The notes below the pieces were generated by a model. That model had not been told where the DNA came from and did not search any database. It saw nothing but the letters and a program-made list of their open reading frames with translations. From a virus, in the IMG/VR virus record IMGVR_UViG_3300009503_001325, positions 1-22,069 of that record: a stretch of 22,069 nt of DNA; one strand, given 5' to 3'. Position numbers and translations under genes: made by a program. Below are positions 6,863-12,528 of the stretch, in pieces (position 1 is the stretch's first letter; every line of letters begins with the position of its first letter).

Positions 6863-7693
6863 TTAACTATCGCTCTCAAGCTTCGAGGGTTGCCGAGAAG
6901 GGTCAACTCGAGAACCCCCCTCTCGGTCTCCTGATCCCTCTTCGCTATACACGTGGCCATCTCGGTGTTCATTCGACGCGGTGTCGGAGCCTATGACCGA
7001 CCAGTCGTTCGATGCGGCCCCCTCGGCCCGACACCGTGTCGGATCCAGCTCCCGGTCATTCCTCGCCTCTATACAGCCCAGGGCCTGCGCCCCGTCCGGG
7101 TCCTCCACCGAGCGCACCTGGAAGGCCTCCTCAGGTGGGACCTCCCGCCATCTAAGGCCTTCCCTGACCGCGCAGCGGAGCGTCACCCACCGGAATCCTT
7201 GGGCGGCGATCCTCAACAGCTCTCTTACCCGGTCCTCCCGATAGAAACGGATCCATCCCCGGTGCCCAAACCAGGACTCCGCCCCCTCCCCTACCGGGAA
7301 GGTCACGAGCACCCCCCGCCGGGCTACCCGGCAGATCTCTGCCATCGCCTTCAAATCCCCGTCGGGGTCGCGGTGCCTGACGCCGTACGGGCGGTGCGGA
7401 AGCCCGATGTGCTCGATCGTCGAGATCGAGAACGCGAAGTCGAAAGCCCGGTCCGGGAAGGGCATGGCCCGGGCGTCGCAGACTACCGAGGGGCCGTACT
7501 CGTAGGGACGGAGATCCACCCCCTCCGCGTTGAACCCCAGGTGCCGCAGGACCGACAGGACGATCGAGTAGCAACAACCGACATCGAGCACGGACACCTC
7601 TGGCGAGGGATCGGGTAGGAATTCGCTCAGCCAGACGAGCTCCTGGGCCCTCTCCCCGCGCGCGCAGAGATATGCGAGTCCCTGGCCTTCCAT
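6863..7693 (-). CDS. Class I SAM-dependent methyltransferase (Methyltransf_11-like) with disordered tail
   Basis: 276 residues. Motif I is VLDVGC (35-40, Asp37), the acidic residue at the end of strand 2 is Asp60 in GVDL, and FDFAFSISTIEHI (84-96) is the post-II region of Methyltransf_11 enzymes. The fold ends near residue 210. The last 65 residues are rich in Ser, Asp, Glu, Gly and Arg and look disordered, and their DNA contains two of the CCGACA-N3-TGTCGG dyads, so the tail may be read-through of regulatory DNA. The ATG at 7693 follows GGAGGTGG; the gene begins 6 bases after the terL stop and is co-transcribed with it. The substrate is unknown; similar enzymes often accompany glycosyltransferases, and one starts the next operon. 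There is no target-recognition domain of a DNA methylase. Confidence 0.8.
   Translation of the reverse strand: MEGQGLAYLCARGERAQELVWLSEFLPDPSPEVSVLDVGCCYSIVLSVLRHLGFNAEGVDLRPYEYGPSVVCDARAMPFPDRAFDFAFSISTIEHIGLPHRPYGVRHRDPDGDLKAMAEICRVARRGVLVTFPVGEGAESWFGHRGWIRFYREDRVRELLRIAAQGFRWVTLRCAVREGLRWREVPPEEAFQVRSVEDPDGAQALGCIEARNDRELDPTRCRAEGAASNDWSVIGSDTASNEHRDGHVYSEEGSGDREGGSRVDPSRQPSKLESDS
6973..6987. repeat. Degenerate copy of the CCGACA-N3-TGTCGG dyad
   Basis: TCGACGCGGTGTCGG matches the consensus in ten of twelve arm positions; the right arm is perfect. It lies in the part of the methyltransferase gene that encodes the low-complexity tail, 55 bases from the perfect copy at 7028. Confidence 0.35.
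7028..7042. repeat. Dyad CCGACA-N3-TGTCGG, copy 2
   Basis: CCGACACCGTGTCGG, perfect arms. It lies within the coding sequence for the disordered tail of the methyltransferase. I found no other perfect copy outside 6.6-7.1 kb when reading the window by eye. Confidence 0.5.
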
Positions 7694-7699
7694 CCTGGA

Positions 7700-9091
7700 T
7701 CACCACCTCCACCTGGGCTCGGAGGGTAACCTCCAGAGAGGCAGCGGGGCCCCCGGGGTACTGGTGCGCCCCACTGCCATGGCGGGATAGTTGGAAACAA
7801 GTATGGGCGCCACCCCCACCCTGGAGCGCTCCAGGCTGGAGAGGATCCCATGGGCCCCGGATAGCGCGTCCACCAGGTCGTCGTGCCTCCCGCCGGGAAA
7901 CTCCGAGAGCTGGCTCAAGAGGTCCCCGTTCCAGCTGGCCCTTACCAGTAGCACGTTCCCCGCCTCTGCCGCCGCGGATAGCGGGCGGGCCCTGGTGACC
8001 TTGTCCCTCGCCGGCCTCGAGGGGCGGACTATGAAGCCGGGCAGGACCAGCCGCTGGAAGTGATCGATGGTCATCACCCCCGAGGCCCCGGGCTCCTGCT
8101 CGATGTAGATCGGGATCCCAGGGCCGTCGAGCTCCGCCGTCTGGCGGACCAGATCCTCGACTCCCGCCGGCGTCGCCCTGGTCCTCCGCACATCCAAAAC
8201 CCAGAACCTGCCCTGCTTGGTAGCCAGGAGGACTCCCGCCGTCCAGTCGGGATCCCTACCCGGGCGGGGCCGGGTTGCCGCCAGGTCCCAGTATCGCACC
8301 GCCTGGCCCTCCCTGGGCCAGTCGTCTACGATCGGGAACCACTCAGGGCGGAAGAGGATCCCCTCCACCGCGTCCCAGTCTCCCTCCAACAGCTGCCGCC
8401 GGGTGACCGGGTCCAAGCGATTCAGGCTCTGGAGGTACGACTCGGCGTCGATGTGAGGGTTATCCGAGAGACGGGCCGGGATGAACACCCGCCCGTGCTT
8501 CTTCCCTTCAATCAGGAACCGCTGCTTTACCCAGCCATGGCCGACATCCCCGGGGTTGGACGCTGAGCGCATGCGCAGGGGCACATTGAGCCCCTGAGGC
8601 CTTCTCAGCCGGCTGAACATGTAGCGATAGGTGACCTCCGAAAACTGCGTCAGCTCGTCAAAGCAGATGGTCTGGAACTGGGCGGAGCGGTAGCGGGTGC
8701 GCTGCCCCTCGGTCATGAGATAGCCGAAGGTCAGGGTGGCCCCGGAGGGGAAGGTCCAGACGTGCTTACGCCCATCCCAGTGCGCCTCCGTGCCGTCCAG
8801 CCACTCGTGGGCAAGGTCGATCAGGGCCCCGGGCAGCGATAGGTCGGTAAAGGTCCGCCGAAGGATGAGGGCGGAGTATCCTGGTGTGTCCACGTATTGG
8901 AGTGCCGCCATGAGCAGGGCGGCGCTTTTCCCTCCCCCGGCCGCGCCCCCGTAGAAGACCTCCAGTGCCGGGCACATAAGGAAGATGGCCTGGCGCTCCG
9001 TGGGCTCTACAGGGATCCAGCGGTTCTCCAGCACCGTGGCGGCAAAGATCGCCAAGTCCTCCGGCGTAGGCTGATACCCCTCCTGGGGCAT
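7700..9091 (-). CDS. terL: Terminase large subunit
   Basis: 463 residues, the DNA-packaging motor with ATPase and nuclease domains. ATPase: Walker A GGAAGGGKS (48-56) and Walker B ICFDE (142-146, Glu146 catalytic), with SASNP (176-180) as the likely coupling motif. Nuclease (RNase H fold): RYWDLA (266-271, Asp269), IEQEPG (330-335), and HDDLVDAL (403-410) with the metal-binding aspartates. The length is normal and all catalytic residues are present. ATG at 9091 lies 20 bases after terS; the stop at 7700 almost abuts the methyltransferase. It partners with TerS and the portal ring at the procapsid. Packaging type (cos or pac) is not assigned. Confidence 0.95.
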   Translation of the reverse strand: MPQEGYQPTPEDLAIFAATVLENRWIPVEPTERQAIFLMCPALEVFYGGAAGGGKSAALLMAALQYVDTPGYSALILRRTFTDLSLPGALIDLAHEWLDGTEAHWDGRKHVWTFPSGATLTFGYLMTEGQRTRYRSAQFQTICFDELTQFSEVTYRYMFSRLRRPQGLNVPLRMRSASNPGDVGHGWVKQRFLIEGKKHGRVFIPARLSDNPHIDAESYLQSLNRLDPVTRRQLLEGDWDAVEGILFRPEWFPIVDDWPREGQAVRYWDLAATRPRPGRDPDWTAGVLLATKQGRFWVLDVRRTRATPAGVEDLVRQTAELDGPGIPIYIEQEPGASGVMTIDHFQRLVLPGFIVRPSRPARDKVTRARPLSAAAEAGNVLLVRASWNGDLLSQLSEFPGGRHDDLVDALSGAHGILSSLERSRVGVAPILVSNYPAMAVGRTSTPGAPLPLWRLPSEPRWRW

Positions 9092-9111
9092 AGGATCCTA
9101 CCCTCCCTCTC

Positions 9112-9711
9112 TCAGCTGGACTCCTGCCCCTCTTTGCCTGGGATCACCTTCAGCTCCGGGGCCTGGGGCTTCGCCTCTGCTTTCTGTGCCCTCTCAACCA
9201 GGCGCCGGTACTTCTCGATCTTCTCCGAGATGTCCTTCGCCGCCTGGTTCAGTGTGGCGGTGGGAATCTGTCCCCGTGCCGCCCTCTCCACTCCTGCAAT
9301 GACTGGAAAGGTGGCGCTGACGCGATTACAGAGCTGGATAAGGTCAGCAAGTTCGCGTGAACTCAGCTTGTCCAAGGCTTCAGGATCCTCTGACAGGCGC
9401 TTGAGCAGGGCGTGAATCGGCGTCATCAGGGCATTCATGATCAGCTGGGACTGCTCCGCGTGGCGCTCAGACATCTCCTGGATCTGGCGCACCTGGGCCC
9501 TTACGCGCTGTTCATCCAGGTAGCGGTCATACTCCTGGGCACGCCATGCCCAGTTGTGGCGGGCGGCCCAGCCTCCGATGGACTGCCGGCTCTTGCCCAA
9601 GATGGACGCCACCTCGCTCAGAGACCGCCCCGGCCCCAAGTCCCTGTAGATCCGGAAAGCCTCCCAGGCCTTTCCGCTTTCATCAGGCTGCCTCTCCCAC
9701 GGCTGCATCAT
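9112..9711 (-). CDS. terS: Terminase small subunit
   Basis: 199 residues. TerS recognises the packaging start and loads TerL. Residues 29-54 form a helix-turn-helix (RSLSEVASILGKSRQSIGGWAARHNW, shown here as RSLSEVA...GGWAARHNW) like that of many small terminases. The rest is helical and charged (55-185), suited to ring assembly, with a short flexible C-terminus that would contact TerL. The first of two tandem ATG codons (9711) has AGGAGG seven bases upstream. It has its own promoter (9731-9760). Assignment rests on the HTH, the length and the position directly before terL. Confidence 0.85.
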   Translation of the reverse strand: MMQPWERQPDESGKAWEAFRIYRDLGPGRSLSEVASILGKSRQSIGGWAARHNWAWRAQEYDRYLDEQRVRAQVRQIQEMSERHAEQSQLIMNALMTPIHALLKRLSEDPEALDKLSSRELADLIQLCNRVSATFPVIAGVERAARGQIPTATLNQAAKDISEKIEKYRRLVERAQKAEAKPQAPELKVIPGKEGQESS

Positions 9712-9730
9712 ACCAATACCTCCTGCCTCC

Positions 9731-9760
9731 AGTGTACCGCGGGATGCAGGCCTGCGTCAA
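9731..9760 (-). promoter_or_regulatory. Sigma70-like promoter of the terS operon
   Basis: Minus strand: TTGACG (9755-9760; one mismatch), 18-base spacer, TACACT (9731-9736; two mismatches). The predicted start is near 9724, which is the first base of the AGGAGG ribosome site (9719-9724) for the ATG at 9711. The layout copies that of the glycosyltransferase promoter. It lies in the only gap of more than 60 bases between the nucleotide-metabolism and packaging genes. Confidence 0.5.
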
Positions 9761-9774
9761 GGATGCGCCAATAC

Positions 9775-10647
9775 TCAGCCGGTGGGGCCAAACCCCTGCT
9801 CACCTCTCAGGGAAGGGTCGAGGCTCTCGACTTCCAGGATCCGCACCCGGCCTGGCAGAGGTATGAGGATGAGCTGGGCCAGGCGCATCCCCCGCCGCAC
9901 CAGGAACGGTCCGTCGCTGAGGTTGCGAACGCTGGCAAATAGCTCACCCCGCCAGCCGTTGTCGACCACCCCCGGCTGGACGAGCAGGTTGTGCCGGCGA
10001 AGGGCCGAGCTCCTCCCGATGATCAGGCCCCAGAATCCCGGCGGTAGCTGGACGCGCACGCCGGTGGGGACGTCGAGGGTCTCACCCGGCATAATCATCA
10101 GCTCCTCGGATGACGCCAGGTCCAGGCCCGCGTCTCCGGGATAGTGGCGAACGGGCAGAGAGCCTCCCGGGCCGAGCTGTACCTTCAGTACCTGCCGCGC
10201 CGCGCATAGCTCCCAGACGAGCTCCTGAGGGGCCTGCTGCCGCGCGCGGTGCGCAGCGAGCTCCCGCCTTAGGGCCTCCAGCCCTTCAGACACCTTCCCC
10301 TTCACCACCCGCACTCCCTCCAAGCCCTGGAAGGCCACGTGGTGGGCTTCCCCCACCATCGCTACCGTGGGGATCCCCCGCCTGGAGGCCATGAGCAGCT
10401 CCCAGACCGTACCCACGTGCCTGCAGGGCAGCCATAGCTCAGCGAGGACCGCCCCCGCCGCGCTCAGGGCCACGCGGTTGATCCAGAGGATGGACTCAGC
10501 GTCCTCCCCTCCCCCGTTCCACGAGAAGGCCCCCGCCGGGTCATAGACGCTGTACCCGGCTTGGGCCAGTAGCTCACGGGCCTCCTGCCTCCAGGCTTGC
10601 GCCTCGGGTATAGCGTCATCTATCGCCCCAGCCAAGTAGACGAGCAC
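9775..10647 (-). CDS. Deoxyribosyltransferase-like domain fused to dUTPase
   Basis: 290 residues with two domains. Residues 1-135 resemble the nucleoside 2-deoxyribosyltransferase family: VYLAGAID (3-10), YDPAGAF (35-41), and HVGTVWELLMA (77-87) with Glu83 as likely nucleophile. This fold cleaves or transfers the N-glycosidic bond of deoxynucleosides or dNMPs. Residues 148-290 are a trimeric dUTPase with all five motifs in order: DAGLDL (172-177), GRSSAL (211-216), GVVDNGWRGE (226-235, Asp229 catalytic), RRGMRLAQLIL (251-261), RGEQGFGPTG (281-290). The sugar-stacking Tyr of motif 3 is Trp232. dUTPase lowers dUTP and supplies dUMP. GTG start at 10647 with a GGAGGGAGG site, 16 bases after the MazG-like gene. 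The fusion groups two activities on deoxynucleotides beside PurZ; the first domain could act on an unwanted deoxynucleotide, which is inference. Confidence 0.85.
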   Translation of the reverse strand: MLVYLAGAIDDAIPEAQAWRQEARELLAQAGYSVYDPAGAFSWNGGGEDAESILWINRVALSAAGAVLAELWLPCRHVGTVWELLMASRRGIPTVAMVGEAHHVAFQGLEGVRVVKGKVSEGLEALRRELAAHRARQQAPQELVWELCAARQVLKVQLGPGGSLPVRHYPGDAGLDLASSEELMIMPGETLDVPTGVRVQLPPGFWGLIIGRSSALRRHNLLVQPGVVDNGWRGELFASVRNLSDGPFLVRRGMRLAQLILIPLPGRVRILEVESLDPSLRGEQGFGPTG

Positions 10648-10663
10648 CCCAGATCCCTCCCTC

Positions 10664-10978
10664 CTACCACTTTACTCCGCGCCGGCAGACCAGGGCGATC
10701 AGCCCATAGCCCACCAGGTCCTTCCAAGTGTCCTCGAGCGTCTCCTCCGTAGCCGGCTCGCGGATGGCGGAGCCGCCCCCCTCAATTACGCCCCTCAAGT
10801 TGAGGTTGTGGAGGCGCATCGCCTTGTCGATAACGCGGACGGTTAGGCCCAGCTCACCGCCTGTTAGCCTGATGTTCTCCGATCCGTAGTCCCTGCTCTT
10901 GCGCAGAAGCATGGCGGTGATTTCCCTGGTTACCTCCTCCAGGGCCCTCGCCTTCTCCTCCTCGCTTGCCGCCACCAA
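10664..10978 (-). CDS. MazG-like / DUF1599 (Nmad1) all-alpha protein, candidate MazZ
   Basis: 104 residues, all helical by inspection. KSRDYGSEN (27-35), VIDKAMRL (49-56) and EETLEDTWKDLVGY (78-91) match my memory of the DUF1599 nucleotide-modification-associated domain, an all-alpha NTP pyrophosphohydrolase relative in which spaced acids (Glu79, Glu82, Asp83, Asp87) bind Mg2+. In Z-genome phages a MazG-like enzyme, MazZ, turns dGTP into dGMP, the substrate of PurZ, and can also remove dATP. This gene directly follows the purZ-like gene by three bases, so the same role is proposed here. The start is TTG at 10978, six bases after AGGAGG that overlaps the previous stop. Family membership is fairly clear, the reaction less so. 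Confidence 0.65.
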   Translation of the reverse strand: MVAASEEEKARALEEVTREITAMLLRKSRDYGSENIRLTGGELGLTVRVIDKAMRLHNLNLRGVIEGGGSAIREPATEETLEDTWKDLVGYGLIALVCRRGVKW

Positions 10979-10981
10979 ACG

Positions 10982-12055
10982 TCACCTCCTCTTCTCTCGT
11001 ACCAGCTCTCTCCAAGCCGTGCAGCACGTCCCCCTGCCGCATCCGGCATACACCAGGCGCGTCCCCGACGCGGAGGTCAGAGACTCCACCACTTGCCCGA
11101 TCGGGGTATGGGCGTGGAGCAGCGCGCAGGACTCCATCTCCTCATGGACACCGGTCCCTAACGGGCAGCCGGCCTCCGGGAAGCCGGGTAAATAGTCCAG
11201 GAAGGATACCGCCAGCAGGTCGGGCCCCGCCAGGCACACCGCCCGGAGGAATTCGGGCCACTCAAAGAGCCCGATGCGCCTCTTCCGCCCCGTGGTGGTA
11301 GTCAGCTCCGGCTCACGTCCGATGTCCGCCCAGTCCACCTCATGGCGCAACGGGCCAGAATCTCCCCCCACGCGGATAGGGAAGGTCCGGACCACCCCGA
11401 CCACATGGGTCACTCGCAGCGGTGGGATCCCCACCTCCCCCAGGACAGCCCCTGGCGTGGTATCTGCGCTTGTGCAGTGGGGCCAGGGGCCATGTATCAG
11501 GGATAGGCCGATCCCCTGCGTGCCCTCGATTACTGTGACTCCCCGCTCGTGCGCGCGCAGCAGCTCCATGTACTCCGCGTCAGTGATGAGGAAGGGGCGG
11601 AGAGAGGGCGCCTGGGCGGCGGGGATCCAGCCGCAGCGTGGTAGCCGACTAATCCTCGCTCGCCGCGCCTCCCCCACCCCCTGGGCCGTGGAGCCTATGG
11701 CGGCCTGGATCTCCCTTTCCGCCTCCCGGTGCATCGCGGTAATCACCCCGGCGGCCTCGTGGATGAAGAACCGCCCCTCCACCTGGATTCCCGCTGCGCG
11801 CAGCTCGGAGATCTCCATTGCCAGCCGTGCCGGGTCCACCAGCCCCCCAGGCCCCAGGGCGGTCAGCGCCCGCGGAGCGATGATGGCGGCGGGGATGTGG
11901 TGGAGCTTCACCACCGCCCCCTCGCCAGTCACCACCGTGTGCCCTGCATTGGGGCCCCCTGATCTTAGCCCCAGGGTCGTCCATGGAGCCAGCGATGCCG
12001 CCACCTGCCCCTTTCCCTCGCTCCCGTATTGAAGTCCCGCGATGACGATAACCAT
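10982..12055 (-). CDS. purZ: PurZ-like adenylosuccinate synthetase homologue (2-aminoadenine pathway)
   Basis: 357 residues, against about 430 for bacterial PurA. The PurA fold is plain: GLQYGSEGKGQ (7-17), GGPNAGHT (33-40, His39), EGTQGIGL (177-184), TSADTTPG (195-202), TTTGRKRRIG (253-262, aspartate loop). In PurA the first motif reads GDEGKGK and the Asp is the catalytic base; here it is Ser12, the change reported for phage PurZ. PurZ joins dGMP and aspartate to N6-succino-2-aminodeoxyadenylate, which host PurB and kinases carry on to dZTP. The TKLD nucleotide motif of PurA is SFLD here (284-287), suggesting a donor other than GTP. The ATG at 12055 has GGAGG seven bases upstream and overlaps the preceding stop (TGATG). 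A short PurA that makes AMP is the alternative, disfavoured by Ser12 and by the MazG-like neighbour. Confidence 0.85.
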   Translation of the reverse strand: MVIVIAGLQYGSEGKGQVAASLAPWTTLGLRSGGPNAGHTVVTGEGAVVKLHHIPAAIIAPRALTALGPGGLVDPARLAMEISELRAAGIQVEGRFFIHEAAGVITAMHREAEREIQAAIGSTAQGVGEARRARISRLPRCGWIPAAQAPSLRPFLITDAEYMELLRAHERGVTVIEGTQGIGLSLIHGPWPHCTSADTTPGAVLGEVGIPPLRVTHVVGVVRTFPIRVGGDSGPLRHEVDWADIGREPELTTTTGRKRRIGLFEWPEFLRAVCLAGPDLLAVSFLDYLPGFPEAGCPLGTGVHEEMESCALLHAHTPIGQVVESLTSASGTRLVYAGCGRGTCCTAWRELVREKRR

Positions 12056-12528
12056 CACTCTCCCTCCTTCTCCTCACCCTTCTCGGGCCCGGACAGAGGC
12101 CGACCATGGGCGTCACACGCCGGCTTCTTGCCGAACCTCAACCAATACAGCCCATGCATGACTGCGTCCCTGGCGTGCTCCCCCAGCTTAAGGTCCCCCA
12201 AGTCCACGAAGCTCCGGAGGTCCTTCCCCAGGAAGTAGATCTTCGCGGATGGAGGCTGCAGTACGACGCGGTGATCCCCGGCAAGCCAGCGCAGTACGCC
12301 GATTACCTGGACAGCGGTTAGCCGGCTGAATGGGGCGGAGCCGGGCCAGGACTGGTAATCCTCCACCACATAGATCCCGCCCTGGGGTAGGGCCTGGGAG
12401 ATGCGGTGGAGCAGCTCACGCCACGGGCACTCTCCCGCCCCTACGAAGGTCTCCCCGCTCCAGAGGGCCCACCCGCAGGTGTCGCCGGGATCCACTGCCC
12501 AGAGCGGGCCGTGCCACTTCGGACTCAC
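12055..12528 (-). CDS. RuvC-like Holliday junction resolvase / RNase H-fold endonuclease
   Basis: 157 residues from GTG 12528, which overlaps the polymerase stop as GTGA behind a GGAGGTGG site; the frame is open farther upstream but that part reads as a shadow of the polymerase gene. RuvC features: AVDPGDTCGWALW (11-23, Asp13) on strand 1, YVVEDYQSW (53-61, Glu56), and GEHARDAVMHGLYW (116-129, His118 and Asp121) as the C-terminal acidic motif. These enzymes cut four-way junctions or branched replication intermediates before packaging. The C-terminal 25 residues are charged and probably disordered. It is shorter than E. coli RuvC (173), as is common in phage versions. Confidence 0.78.
   Translation of the reverse strand: MSPKWHGPLWAVDPGDTCGWALWSGETFVGAGECPWRELLHRISQALPQGGIYVVEDYQSWPGSAPFSRLTAVQVIGVLRWLAGDHRVVLQPPSAKIYFLGKDLRSFVDLGDLKLGEHARDAVMHGLYWLRFGKKPACDAHGRPLSGPEKGEEKEGE

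Noticed and set aside
10982-12055. Ordinary PurA for AMP synthesis
   Set aside because: Catalytic Asp replaced by Ser, short length, altered nucleotide motif and phage operon context; not fully excluded without a tree.
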